Of a DNA stretch of 64,000 bases, positions 1 to 8,915 are shown one piece after another. The first letter of the stretch is position 1. Every line of letters begins with the position of its first letter. Under the pieces are notes generated by a model that saw nothing but the letters and a program-made list of their open reading frames with translations, was not told the origin of the DNA and did not search any database. This DNA is from Sulfolobus tengchongensis (GTDB lineage: Archaea > Thermoproteota > Thermoprotei_A > Sulfolobales > Sulfolobaceae), in contig NZ_CP146016.1 of the NCBI RefSeq assembly GCF_036967215.1, positions 214,501 through 278,500 on the forward strand. Direction: 5' to 3'. Made by a program: the position numbers and the translations under genes.

Positions 1-1
1 A

Positions 2-439
2 CAACCAGTATTGGAACCTCAACAAGTCAATACAGAACAAGCACCTGTTCAACAACCAGAACAACAACTCATGTCTCAATCAGTAGTCTCACAACCGGTA
101 GCAACTACGGCAAACAAGTACTATCTTATGTTTATAAATACTCCTAATCCGGCTTTTAATAAGACAAAATTACCACTAGATTTCGATATATTTCCTTCTA
201 TTTCGATAGGTAGGAGTCCAGAGAACGTGGTAGTTATTCCAGATCCTGAAGTATCAAGGAGGCACGCAGTTATAAGCTTAGAAAATGGGGAATTATATCT
301 AGAAGATCTTAATAGTACTAATGGTACCTATGTGTATGACGGAAAGGTATTTCAGCCAGTTAAGGGAAAAATAAAGATCCAAGTTAATTCCATCATAAAA
401 CTGGGTAACAACACTGTAGTGAGAATTGTGGGAGAATGA
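2..439 (+). CDS. FHA-domain protein, 3' part (ArnA-like)
   Basis: The reading frame is open to the left edge, so the true start lies outside the window. About 60 Gln/Pro-rich linker residues are followed by a C-terminal forkhead-associated domain with the three hallmark motifs: GRS in the first loop, SRRH, and NSTNGT. FHA domains bind phosphothreonine in partner proteins. The next gene is a PP2A-like phosphatase (4-bp ATGA overlap) and the one after is an ArnB-like vWA protein, so this looks like the ArnA-type partner of the archaellum repressor pair described in Sulfolobus acidocaldarius. The zinc finger of ArnA would be in the missing N-terminal part and cannot be checked. FHA assignment is firm; ArnA orthology is inferred from context. 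Confidence 0.85.
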   Translation, partial: QPVLEPQQVNTEQAPVQQPEQQLMSQSVVSQPVATTANKYYLMFINTPNPAFNKTKLPLDFDIFPSISIGRSPENVVVIPDPEVSRRHAVISLENGELYLEDLNSTNGTYVYDGKVFQPVKGKIKIQVNSIIKLGNNTVVRIVGE

Positions 440-1245
440 TGAATTTAGAGGAAGTTAAGAATATTGTAAATAATGCACTTGAGGTTTTAAAATCAAAGTT
501 TGATTCCCCTTTTGTGGGAGAGATAAAAGTAGATGGTACTGTGATTTTCGTTGGGGATACGCACGGAGCAATAGATGTGAGTAGTAAGGTCATTTCTGAT
601 TTTGCTGAAAAAGCTGATCTAGTTGTATTTTTAGGCGACTATGTAGATAGAGGAGAAGATCAATTAGGTAACTTGCTATTGATTTTACGTAAAATGATAG
701 AGAATCCCAACAAGTACATTATTTTAAGAGGAAACCATGAGAGTCCAATAGCTAATGAATATTATGGTTTTAAAAAAGAGATTGCAGAGAAATTAGGAGA
801 GGAAAATTATAGTATGTTTGTGGACCTCTTTTCTTATATGCCTTATGCAGTTGTAGTTAATGATTACTTTTGCGTTCATGGCGGTTTAGCCATTGGTTTG
901 GAAAAAGTAGAAGAGATAAGAAAATTACCTAGGCCAGATGTTAATCCAGACGATCCGTTAGCTTTCCAATTATTGTGGAACGATCCTAGAGAAGGACTAG
1001 AAGATCCAGACTTCTTACCCAGTACGAGAGGAGAAGGTATATATTTCTTTGGTGAACGTATTGTCAATAATTTTCTAGAAAGCAATTCTTTGAAAGGGAT
1101 AATAAGGGGTCATGAAGTAGCAGATGGATTTAGGATTGATATGAATGGTAAAGTAATTACAGTTTTTTCTAGTAGATATCATAACATGAGAGCTGGTGTT
1201 TTAGTTATGAAAAAAGATGGTAGTTTTGATTATATCTATGTTTAG
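436..1245 (+). CDS. PP2A-like serine/threonine protein phosphatase
   Basis: This 269-residue metallophosphatase has every PPP-family motif in order: GDTHG (40-44), GDYVDRG (67-73), RGNHE (98-102), CVHGG (about 146-150) and RGHE (224-227). These hold the two metal ions and the catalytic His, so it should remove phosphate from Ser/Thr residues of cytoplasmic proteins. The start ATG overlaps the stop of the FHA gene (ATGA) and sits after a GGGAGA sequence, so the two are translated together. Its position between an FHA reader and an ArnB-like protein suggests that it resets that phospho-dependent complex. The family is certain; the substrate is inferred. Confidence 0.93.
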   Translation: MMNLEEVKNIVNNALEVLKSKFDSPFVGEIKVDGTVIFVGDTHGAIDVSSKVISDFAEKADLVVFLGDYVDRGEDQLGNLLLILRKMIENPNKYIILRGNHESPIANEYYGFKKEIAEKLGEENYSMFVDLFSYMPYAVVVNDYFCVHGGLAIGLEKVEEIRKLPRPDVNPDDPLAFQLLWNDPREGLEDPDFLPSTRGEGIYFFGERIVNNFLESNSLKGIIRGHEVADGFRIDMNGKVITVFSSRYHNMRAGVLVMKKDGSFDYIYV

Positions 1246-1256
1246 GTGGTGGGAAA

Positions 1257-2402
1257 ATGACTCTCTCGTTAAGAGTAGATACAAGTCATAAATATTCATA
1301 TAATGCAGATGTTAGATATATCTTTAAGGTATTATTGGTACCAGAGAAGTTGGGTTCTGCTACCGGCTTCCATTACATAATTGCTTTAGATACTAGTGGA
1401 TCGATGTCCGGTTACAAAATAGAATTAGCCAAACAAGGCGCAATAGAGTTATTTAAACGTATTCCTAAGGGTAATAAGGTTTCCTTTATCACGTTCTCAT
1501 CAGAAGTTAAGACCATTAAAGAGTTTGTAGATCCTCTAGATCTATCTAATGAAATAATGCAAATAGTAGCTGGCGGGCAAACAGCACTTTATACGGCGAT
1601 TTTAACTGCGAATAATTTAGCTAAGAAGTATCAGGTACCTACATATTTATTACTACTAACTGATGGAAATCCAACAGACGAGACTAATATGGAGAATTAT
1701 CTGAAGATTCCCTACTATGAAAAAATGCAGGTGTATTCGTTTGGAATAGGGGATGATTATAATGAGCAATTGTTACAGAATATTAGCGATAAAACTGCAG
1801 GTGTGATGTATCATATTTCAGATGCTAATGAAATACCTCAGAAATTACCCCAGAAAGCAGTAACGCAAATAGCTGCTAAGAACGTTACTGTTGATATAGT
1901 GTCAGAAGGTAGTATCAAACTCTTAAATTATTCCTCGTCCCCAGTAAAGGTAAATGGGATTGAAAACGTTGTAAAAATATTTGGCGAGACAATATTACCT
2001 GCAAATTATGAAGGGAACTTTTTAACTGTGAAGGTAAATTATGAAGATCCTGTCACCAATAAGCAAGAGGCGTTATTACAAGTAGTTCAAATAAAGAAGG
2101 CTCCGGATCAGAATACGTTTACATCGGGTATAAACACTGACTTGATTAGTGAATACAGATACTATGAGTTGTTAGACAAGTACGCTAAGCAAGTTCAAGC
2201 AGAACAGCTGGTTGAAGCTACGAAGACTTTAAGTCAGTTAAACGAAATAGCTCAACAAACTAGGCGAATAGATTTTATTGAAACTACTAGAAGGTTGTCA
2301 CAAGGCTTAGAAACTACTAAAAGAATTGGTACCGTGGAACAAACTAAGAGATTGTCTAAAGAAGTTACTAGTGAGGTCACTAGGAAACTTAGGGAAGGGT
2401 AA
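1257..2402 (+). CDS. vWA-domain protein, ArnB-like
   Basis: 381 residues. A von Willebrand A domain begins near residue 40; its metal-ion site DTSGSMS (45-51) is intact, followed by a conserved Thr (TALYTAI) and LTDG. The second half is a beta-rich region and then a helical C-terminal tail. In that tail, six threonines (322, 335, 344, 354, 363, 375) are each followed at +3 by Leu or Ile, five of them in the form T-[RK]-[RK]-[LI]. FHA domains read phosphothreonine partly through the +3 residue. ArnB of S. acidocaldarius binds the FHA protein ArnA and represses archaellum genes, and size and neighbours agree with ArnB. It lies 11 bp after the phosphatase gene with a GGTGG ribosome site, so the three genes form one operon. 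Confidence 0.85.
   Translation: MTLSLRVDTSHKYSYNADVRYIFKVLLVPEKLGSATGFHYIIALDTSGSMSGYKIELAKQGAIELFKRIPKGNKVSFITFSSEVKTIKEFVDPLDLSNEIMQIVAGGQTALYTAILTANNLAKKYQVPTYLLLLTDGNPTDETNMENYLKIPYYEKMQVYSFGIGDDYNEQLLQNISDKTAGVMYHISDANEIPQKLPQKAVTQIAAKNVTVDIVSEGSIKLLNYSSSPVKVNGIENVVKIFGETILPANYEGNFLTVKVNYEDPVTNKQEALLQVVQIKKAPDQNTFTSGINTDLISEYRYYELLDKYAKQVQAEQLVEATKTLSQLNEIAQQTRRIDFIETTRRLSQGLETTKRIGTVEQTKRLSKEVTSEVTRKLREG
2217..2399 (+). repeat. Coding repeat: Thr-x-x-Leu/Ile tail of the ArnB-like protein
   Basis: This segment encodes residues 321-381. It holds six threonines followed by Leu/Ile at +3, with spacings of 13, 9, 10, 9 and 12 residues, most flanked by two basic residues. The DNA is not a simple tandem repeat; similarity is at protein level. 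It looks like a multi-site acceptor region for a kinase and an FHA domain. Confidence 0.6.
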
Positions 2403-2940
2403 TAGCATAATCTACATCTAAGATCTTTGCACTACTCTTTTCTTTATACTCTACGCCGTCAATAACTGTGGGTAGGTTAGTTACTGTAATATTGTAAATT
2501 TCTTTTAAGTACTCTATTAACTGGTTAATTAAATCATTTCTATTAGATGCTATAACTGGAATATCGTTAAAAATTAACATCCTATAAGGTTTATCGTCTT
2601 TTAATCCTAGAAAGTATAGTCTAGCCATTAGTACGTTTAGGTCTTTGAAGGATTTCTTAAAAGCCTTTAAGGCAATCAGAATTTTTTCACTCCCTTTAAG
2701 TGAATATAATGTTTCATTATTTTTTTCTATTCTTATGGTATATTTATAATTAGGATAAAAATTGAAACTAAATCTTGGAACACTAAATATTATTAACTCA
2801 CGCAAAATATTGTTATTTATATCTAATGAGAGATAAGCTGGAAATTCATCTGCTAATGACTCTATGAACTCATATTTAGTTATTATATAATTAGTCTGGG
2901 TTGTGATTAGTGATGATATATCAATTCCATTAAGTTTCAT
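2389..2940 (-). CDS. Hypothetical protein (183 aa)
   Basis: I do not recognise this protein. It is 183 residues, soluble by composition, with mixed alpha/beta character, no cysteines and no obvious catalytic motif. Its stop codon lies inside the last codons of the ArnB-like gene, giving a 14-bp tail-to-tail overlap. The ATG start is preceded on its strand by AT-rich DNA. The length and codon use like its neighbours argue that it is real, but function is unknown. Confidence 0.65.
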   Translation of the reverse strand: MKLNGIDISSLITTQTNYIITKYEFIESLADEFPAYLSLDINNNILRELIIFSVPRFSFNFYPNYKYTIRIEKNNETLYSLKGSEKILIALKAFKKSFKDLNVLMARLYFLGLKDDKPYRMLIFNDIPVIASNRNDLINQLIEYLKEIYNITVTNLPTVIDGVEYKEKSSAKILDVDYAITLP

Positions 2941-3376
2941 ATGAATACTCTCTATTCGGTAATATTTAATTATTTCTTATTTAACGTTGATAGTTTTGAA
3001 CAAAAACCTAATTTATCATTATATATTTTCCTGGTAAATTGAATAGTTTTTAATCTACAACGGCAGTTAACTTATAGAACTTTTTAACTTTTGTTCTATT
3101 TTAGATATGCCTTTAGAAAAGACCTTTACGAAACTTAAGTAAGTAATAGGAGTTAATGGAAAAATTTCCCTAATACCTTAAATTAAAGGGTTGCATAAGT
3201 TGTCTAAGTAAGTTAGGAATATGTAGTTAAATAGATAGCTTCTTGATTAATGAAAGAAATTAGCGTTCTAGTACAAAATGAAACAGTTAGTCGTTTTTCC
3301 TAATAACTTGCGCTTAGGTATAATGGAATGTTACTAGATGCTCCCTTTTTATTTTTATAGTATCGGCTTAATGTAA
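2941..3376. other. Intergenic, no gene seen
   Basis: 436 bp without a convincing reading frame. It must contain the promoter of the leftward gene at 2389-2940. A 7-bp inverted repeat (ATAGAAC / GTTCTAT, loop about 12 nt) lies near 3073-3100. I see no RNA gene, insertion-sequence end or repeat here. Confidence 0.6.
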
Positions 3377-4645
3377 TTAAAGTAGCTTATTCTGCTTAAT
3401 CTGCTCTATCAAATAGCTAACTATCTCTTTAGTTTTATTAATCAGAGAAGGTGGCATATAAGCACTCTTTTTATGGAACTCATCCTCATCTAGCACTAAT
3501 ACTTCAGAGTCTTTGATAGCAATGTCTATTTCCAGATCCAAGTATCTTATCTTTCCCCTTAATAACTCTGGTGGCGTTGAAATATTGATGTAGATTCCTT
3601 TAAGGGAGTTGTTTATATTATAATATTTGTGGATCTGGTACCATTTATCAGAATTATATTCTACTATGTCGTAATCCCCATCTTCTATAGTTTTTCCTAT
3701 ACCATCTAGGACTCCATTTCCACTTAATTCACGTCTCAGTAAAATTCTATATCCGCCCTCACTAACCTGTTTTTCTATCACTTTACCTCCCTTTAAGTGA
3801 ATGGTTCTTCCATCAACTTTAACATGCTCTATACTCATAAAATCCATAATTAAATCTTCTAGGAGTTTTATTGGTTTTTCATTACGATCTTCAACTAAAT
3901 CAACCTCCTTGTTATAACTTAGTTTTAGCATATGATGAAAGTTTATAGTGTTTATAACTTCTCTCCTAACTTCATCTAGATATAACTTATCTGGTAATGA
4001 TAGGGTTATTAAATAGAAATCCTCTCCTTGTTCCTTAAAATCCCTATTTTCGAACTTTAATAATAACTTCTCTAGATCTTCCTTCAGCTCATCTAGAGTT
4101 GCGTATTTAGCATTACTTCTCCACTTAACGTTATATCCTTTTCTATTTAATGGCTTACTTAAAGCTAATAATCTCAGCTTATCATATTCATCCTTTATAT
4201 ACTCTGAAAAAGTCGTTATTCCCTTTCCTCTCCAGAGCATTGCATATTTACTCACAGCTTTTACTTCACTTACTATTATCTTACCATCATAGGGCGGTTT
4301 TATAACTAATCCTTCTCTTATACAAGGCTCTACCTTGAAATTCATGTAAGTACAGTTTTCATCTACATCTATTACTGAATATAGCTTAACTGGACTTCTC
4401 AATATAGACGAATATTTGAAAATATTTAATAGATCATCATGATTAACTCCATTTCCCATTATGATTAATTTTCCTCTATCTTCTTCGTAATCTTTTATTG
4501 TAATATCAGCAGGAACATTTTTGACTTCTTGCATAAATCTTTCTGCTATCTGAATTGACTGTTGTACTATCTCATAAGATAAGGAAGAAAAAATTAACGT
4601 TAATGCAGTAGCGTAAATTCCTCTTATTCTAACTTTTCCTTTCAT
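3377..4645 (-). CDS. fau-1: FAU-1-type RNA-binding protein / probable ribonuclease
   Basis: 422 residues. The C-terminal 90 residues (YLDLEIDI...VLDEDEF) form a DUF402-type domain, and the N-terminal part resembles the archaeal RNase E/G-related protein FAU-1 of Pyrococcus, which binds AU-rich RNA and has been assigned RNase activity. Likely role: RNA binding or processing in the cytoplasm. The start overlaps the end of the aconitase gene by 17 bp on the same strand, so it is probably the second gene of an aconitase operon. No truncation is seen. Family call from remembered domain architecture. Confidence 0.75.
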   Translation of the reverse strand: MKGKVRIRGIYATALTLIFSSLSYEIVQQSIQIAERFMQEVKNVPADITIKDYEEDRGKLIIMGNGVNHDDLLNIFKYSSILRSPVKLYSVIDVDENCTYMNFKVEPCIREGLVIKPPYDGKIIVSEVKAVSKYAMLWRGKGITTFSEYIKDEYDKLRLLALSKPLNRKGYNVKWRSNAKYATLDELKEDLEKLLLKFENRDFKEQGEDFYLITLSLPDKLYLDEVRREVINTINFHHMLKLSYNKEVDLVEDRNEKPIKLLEDLIMDFMSIEHVKVDGRTIHLKGGKVIEKQVSEGGYRILLRRELSGNGVLDGIGKTIEDGDYDIVEYNSDKWYQIHKYYNINNSLKGIYINISTPPELLRGKIRYLDLEIDIAIKDSEVLVLDEDEFHKKSAYMPPSLINKTKEIVSYLIEQIKQNKLL

Positions 4646-7196
4646 GTTCTAAGAATTTCTTAAGCACGTAATTTAATATTCCTCCTTCTTTGACATATGT
4701 TAGTTCCACATTGTTATCTATCCTAGCAAGGCCTTTAGTAACTATTTTCTCTCCATTGGGCTTTACGAATTCTATCGTCAATTCCTTCTTGGGTTTAAGA
4801 TCCTGAATACCATAGATATTAACGGTTTCGTCACCTTTTACTCCTAAACTTCTCCAATCTTGGATTTCTATAGGGATTACTCCCATCGCTACTAGGTTAC
4901 TTCTGTGGATTCTTTCAAAGCTCTCGGCTAATACAGCTTTCACTCCTAACAATTTGGTTACTTTTGCTGCCCAATCCCTAGAACTACCACTGCCATATTG
5001 TTTTCCAGCTACTATCACTAATGGAACTCCTTCCTTCTTATATTGCATTGCAGCCTCGTATACGCTCACTATTTTTTTGTCTGGAAAGTGTATAGTGTAC
5101 CCACCTTCTTTTTCAACTAGAAGATTCTTCAATTTGGGATTAAAGAATCCTCCCCTTAACATGACCTCATGATTTCCTCTTCTAGCTCCATACGTGTTTA
5201 GATCTGTAACTCCAAATTGTTTTAAATACAATCCTGCAGGAGAATCTGGTGTTATTGGACCAGCAGGAGAGATATGATCAGTTGTTATCTTATCCCCTAA
5301 TAGAAGTAAAATTCTCGCATTCATTATATCTTTCAATTCCTCTTGTTTTTCCTCAGTATACCATGGTGGTAGTCTTATATATGTGGATCTCTCATCCCAG
5401 TTGTATACGTCTCCTTGAGGTGTCTTAAGAGAATTCCATAATTCATTACCTTCAAAGATATTCGAATTCTTCTTATATAATTCCGGCTTTAATGCAAGAT
5501 TCATATATGCCTTTATCTCCTTTAATGATGGCCATATATCTCTTAAATAAACCGGTTTTCCATTTGGATCGTACCCTAATGGTTCATTATAGAAGTCAAT
5601 GTCAATTCTTCCCGCAAGCGCATAGGCTACTACTAAAATAGGAGAAGCTAAGAAAGTTCCTTTTAGTAATGGGTTTATTCTTCCTTCGAAGTTTCTGTTC
5701 CCGCTTATTACTGCATACGCCTCAATGTTGTTTCCCTTAATATCTTCCTCAATATGTTTAGGTAATGGCCCAGCGTTACCAATGCATGTTGTACATCCAA
5801 AACCTACTATGTGGAAACCTAAAGCTTCTAGATATGGTAACAATCCAGTTTCCTTTAAATAGTCTGAGACAACTGGTGATCCTGGCGCAGTACTTGTTTT
5901 AACGTAGGGAGGAACTCTTAATCCTAATTCCACGGCCTTTTTAGCTAATATTCCAGCTCCTAGCATCACAGTTGGATTAGATGTATTTGTACAGCTTGTA
6001 ATTGCGGCTAGTACAATGGCATTGTCCTCAATATATTTGCCTTTCTTTTTACTTTCCTTCTTTAATTTACTTTTTACATCTTTTAGACTTATTCTTTCAT
6101 CTGGATTTCTTGGTCCTGCTATTGACGGTTCAATTTTACTTAAGTCAACTTCTACTACGTCACTGTATCTTATTTTCCTAGAATCGTCGTAAAATAAACC
6201 TTGTAACTCTGCGTATTTTTTAACGAATTCTCCATCTCTGTTCGTAAGCGTAAGATAACTTACCGTAACATCATCAATTGGGAAATATGCTGCAGTAGCA
6301 CCATATTCTGGAGCCATGTTTGCTATTGTTGCCCTATCTGGTACTGATAATAGGGATAATGATGATCCGAAGAATTCCACAAATTTCCCTACTACGTTCT
6401 TTTTCCTTAATAGCTCGGTTATGTAAAGTACCACATCTGTCGGTGTTACTCCTTCTTGTATTTCGCCAGTTAACCTTACGCCAATAACTTCTGGTACATT
6501 GAGATAGTAAGGCTCTCCTAAAAGTACTGCCTCAGCTTCTAATCCTCCTACTCCCCATCCTAATATCCCTAAACCTTCAATCATTGTGGTGTGGGAATCG
6601 GTTCCAATTATTACTTCTGGATACGCAGTTAGTAAACCCTTTACTTCAGATTTAGCTACTACGGTACTCAAGTACTCTAAATTAACTTGATGTATTATTC
6701 CCTTACCTGGAGGAACTATTCTCAGATTTCTGAATGCTCCTTGAGCCCATTTTAAGAATTGGTACCTTTCAGAATTTCTCTCGAATTCCTTTTTCATATT
6801 GAATTCCAATGAATAAACTGTTCCATAATAGTCAACTTGTACTGAATGATCTATAACCAAATCTGCAGGAACTACTGGGTTTATTATTTTAGGATCTTTT
6901 CCCAATTCCATTACTTTATTTCTCATTGAGGCAAGATCTACTAATAATGGGACTCCAGTATAATCTTGCATCACCACTCTCGTTGGCATAAAGGCTAACT
7001 CTTGACCAACTTTCCACTTTGCTATATTTTCAAGATCCTCCTCTGTAATTTTATTGCCATCAAGGTTTCTATATACGTTTTCTACCAATATTTTTATTGA
7101 GTAAGGTAAGTCACTGATCTTATAACCTTTTTCTTCCAATTCTTCTAATGGGTAATAGTATATTTCTGATCCTTTGTACGAAAATTTACTTGGCAT
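4629..7196 (-). CDS. acn: Aconitate hydratase (aconitase)
   Basis: 855 residues, normal for the IRP/AcnA type. It interconverts citrate and isocitrate in the citric acid cycle. The three [4Fe-4S] ligands are seen in SCTNTS (about residue 400) and GCTTCIGN (about 466-469). The swivel domain has GDKITTDHISPAG and the substrate-binding GSGSSRDWAAK. A TATA-like TTTATAAAT lies about 30 nt upstream of the ATG on the minus strand, so the mRNA is probably leaderless. It is followed with overlap by the FAU-1 gene. Confidence 0.97.
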   Translation of the reverse strand: MPSKFSYKGSEIYYYPLEELEEKGYKISDLPYSIKILVENVYRNLDGNKITEEDLENIAKWKVGQELAFMPTRVVMQDYTGVPLLVDLASMRNKVMELGKDPKIINPVVPADLVIDHSVQVDYYGTVYSLEFNMKKEFERNSERYQFLKWAQGAFRNLRIVPPGKGIIHQVNLEYLSTVVAKSEVKGLLTAYPEVIIGTDSHTTMIEGLGILGWGVGGLEAEAVLLGEPYYLNVPEVIGVRLTGEIQEGVTPTDVVLYITELLRKKNVVGKFVEFFGSSLSLLSVPDRATIANMAPEYGATAAYFPIDDVTVSYLTLTNRDGEFVKKYAELQGLFYDDSRKIRYSDVVEVDLSKIEPSIAGPRNPDERISLKDVKSKLKKESKKKGKYIEDNAIVLAAITSCTNTSNPTVMLGAGILAKKAVELGLRVPPYVKTSTAPGSPVVSDYLKETGLLPYLEALGFHIVGFGCTTCIGNAGPLPKHIEEDIKGNNIEAYAVISGNRNFEGRINPLLKGTFLASPILVVAYALAGRIDIDFYNEPLGYDPNGKPVYLRDIWPSLKEIKAYMNLALKPELYKKNSNIFEGNELWNSLKTPQGDVYNWDERSTYIRLPPWYTEEKQEELKDIMNARILLLLGDKITTDHISPAGPITPDSPAGLYLKQFGVTDLNTYGARRGNHEVMLRGGFFNPKLKNLLVEKEGGYTIHFPDKKIVSVYEAAMQYKKEGVPLVIVAGKQYGSGSSRDWAAKVTKLLGVKAVLAESFERIHRSNLVAMGVIPIEIQDWRSLGVKGDETVNIYGIQDLKPKKELTIEFVKPNGEKIVTKGLARIDNNVELTYVKEGGILNYVLKKFLEHERKS

Positions 7197-7329
7197 ATAT
7201 AAACATGTTAGCTTGGAGCAAAAAAATTAATTTATAAAATGATTGTAGTATCTAGTGTTATTTTCGTCGAAATAATTAAAATATTGTCACTCCATAAGTA
7301 TAAAGACGTTTTTCTCGTAATATTAAATT

Positions 7330-8058
7330 GTGAGCCAATTCATAGAAATCTGCAAGAGAACAAAAGTACTAGCTTATTTTGGATCTTATGTTAGGCAAGA
7401 TGATTTTGTAGATAATGTATCAGACATTAATATATTTGCAATAACTAATGATAAAAGCATATTACTGGAATTAGCTAGTCTAGGATATTCTCCAATAGTA
7501 CTCTCTGAAAGCAATTTTATAGACCTCTGTGAGAAAGGTGATCCCTTATGTTATTACTTACTTTATGATTCTAATGTTATATGTGGAGAATTTCCAAGAA
7601 ATGTTAAATTTAATCTAAATAATTTCACTTGTGAAAGGATACGAAGATCAATCTTTGCCTTTTTATCTTTAGCTGTTTCCGCTTTCTTCAGACAAGATGA
7701 AATTTCTGCTCTTTCCAATTCTTTTAGAGCTCTTAGAAATGTAATACAGTGGAAATCGTGTACGAATTTAAACAAAATACCAATAAGAATCAATGATCTT
7801 AAGGATAAATGTGAAGAATTGAAATTATCAATATGTAATGAATTCTCAGATATAATATTAGTTAGAAGAATGAAAGAGGCATTATCTCTTTGGAGCCTTG
7901 ATAAGGTAGCTGAAGCCATATGTCGTGAATTTAACATGGAATGTGTAAAACCATCTAAAATTTTACAATCAGTCAAGAATCCATTACAAGTTACATACAA
8001 TCAAGATGGTACAGTTATAGTGAAGGACTCTTCAGGGAACGAGGCTAAACTATCATAA
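7330..8058 (+). CDS. Nucleotidyltransferase-like protein
   Basis: 242 residues, GTG start. Near the N-terminus (residues 16-37) the pattern GSYVRQDDF...SDINIFAI resembles the Pol-beta nucleotidyltransferase signature GS-x-x-R-G...SD-x-D, but the second metal-binding Asp is replaced by Asn, so catalysis may be changed or lost. The rest is helical, as in minimal nucleotidyltransferase/HEPN proteins, and it ends in a short beta tail. A TATA-like AGTATAAAG lies about 29 nt upstream of the GTG, which fits leaderless transcription. No partner gene is adjacent. Fold call moderate; function unknown. Confidence 0.6.
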   Translation: MSQFIEICKRTKVLAYFGSYVRQDDFVDNVSDINIFAITNDKSILLELASLGYSPIVLSESNFIDLCEKGDPLCYYLLYDSNVICGEFPRNVKFNLNNFTCERIRRSIFAFLSLAVSAFFRQDEISALSNSFRALRNVIQWKSCTNLNKIPIRINDLKDKCEELKLSICNEFSDIILVRRMKEALSLWSLDKVAEAICREFNMECVKPSKILQSVKNPLQVTYNQDGTVIVKDSSGNEAKLS

Positions 8059-8092
8059 GGTTTTTAACTGTAAAATAATAATATAATAATTG

Positions 8093-8557
8093 ATGAGCGA
8101 AGAGATTAACCGTGATGTAGAAAGAGCTGAAGAATATGAGCAAACTACTAGCAGAGTATCAGCATTGGGAAAAAATAGGTTCGAATTAAGTACTGGTCTT
8201 ATCATAGCTGCTAGATATGCGGATAAACTGAGGAGAGTCGCTTTAGTAGCTTTCAGCAAAATAGCGCCAAAAGATGTTATAATCAGAGATATAAGTGAAT
8301 TGAATAAGCAATTGTATACAAAAATTGTAGAGGAAATGAAGCTAGGTAAACTAGATGTTATAAGAATAATGGTAGATGCAGAATACGATGAACAGAGACA
8401 GAAGTTAGTTTTCACTAATGTTAGGATAATCAGATATCTTACTGAAGATCAGTGTACAGATAAATATAAGAGTCTAATCAGTGAAAACGAGCAGTTGAAA
8501 AAAGAGATTTCTGAGCTGAAGAAAAAATTAGAGGATATATTATCTGCTCTAAAGTGA
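8093..8557 (+). CDS. DUF2258-type protein, possible ThermoDBP-related
   Basis: 154 residues from ATG 8093; a TTG three bases upstream is in frame but less likely. The core (FELSTGLIIAARYADKLRRVAL) matches an archaeal family I remember as DUF2258, to which ThermoDBP-related single-strand DNA-binding proteins have been linked. The C-terminal 35 residues form a heptad-rich coiled coil (ENEQLKKEISELKKKLEDIL), suggesting an oligomer. A role in binding single-stranded nucleic acid is possible but not shown here. It is convergent with the next gene, the stop codons being adjacent. Confidence 0.65.
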   Translation: MSEEINRDVERAEEYEQTTSRVSALGKNRFELSTGLIIAARYADKLRRVALVAFSKIAPKDVIIRDISELNKQLYTKIVEEMKLGKLDVIRIMVDAEYDEQRQKLVFTNVRIIRYLTEDQCTDKYKSLISENEQLKKEISELKKKLEDILSALK

Positions 8558-8860
8558 TTATCCTTTTATTATCCCTATTATGAACCCTATTATGAATGCT
8601 AATGAACTATATGGAATTATAGATTTAAGTCCTTCAGCATTTGAAAGAATATATGGTAACTTAGCTGATAGACTATGTAAGAAGTTTATAACGTCTTGTG
8701 GCGATATGTAACCTACCGCAATTAATATTATAACTATCGCAAGCACTATGAGACCTATCTGTATTATCTTTCTAATTAACAACCCTATTAACAATCCTAA
8801 TAAAAATGCAATTACGAGTGATATTATTCCACTGGTAGTCAATGCTGGTAGTGGTAGCAT
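8558..8860 (-). CDS. Small membrane protein, FUN14-like
   Basis: 100 residues with three hydrophobic stretches (about 10-28, 32-52, 84-99) and a glycine-rich first helix followed by RKIIQIG, which resembles the FUN14 family of small membrane proteins. It should sit in the cytoplasmic membrane; its role is unknown. The start ATG lies about 29 nt from the centre of a symmetric TTATAA that also seems to serve the rightward gene, so the transcript is probably leaderless. Confidence 0.6.
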   Translation of the reverse strand: MLPLPALTTSGIISLVIAFLLGLLIGLLIRKIIQIGLIVLAIVIILIAVGYISPQDVINFLHSLSAKLPYILSNAEGLKSIIPYSSLAFIIGFIIGIIKG

Positions 8861-8880
8861 ACTGAAGATAATTTAGATGA

Positions 8881-8898
8881 ACAAACTTATAACTTTGT
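8881..8898. promoter_or_regulatory. Symmetric bidirectional TATA element
   Basis: The 18-bp sequence ACAAAC-TTATAA-CTTTGT is palindromic at 16 of 18 positions: a TTATAA centre with the same flanking bases on both sides. The centre (8889.5) is 29.5 nt from the leftward ATG (8860) and 26.5 nt from the rightward ATG at 8916, the spacing expected for leaderless archaeal genes in both directions. It lies inside the longer reading frame that starts at 8877, which argues that 8916 is the true start. Confidence 0.6.
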
Positions 8899-8915
8899 AT
8901 GGAGTAGCAAGAGGT

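Noticed and set aside
8090-8140. C/D-like string TTGATGA ... TGATG ... CTGA at a gene start
   Set aside because: It lies in the first codons of a conserved gene, R of the C box is T and spacings (8 nt to D) do not fit.
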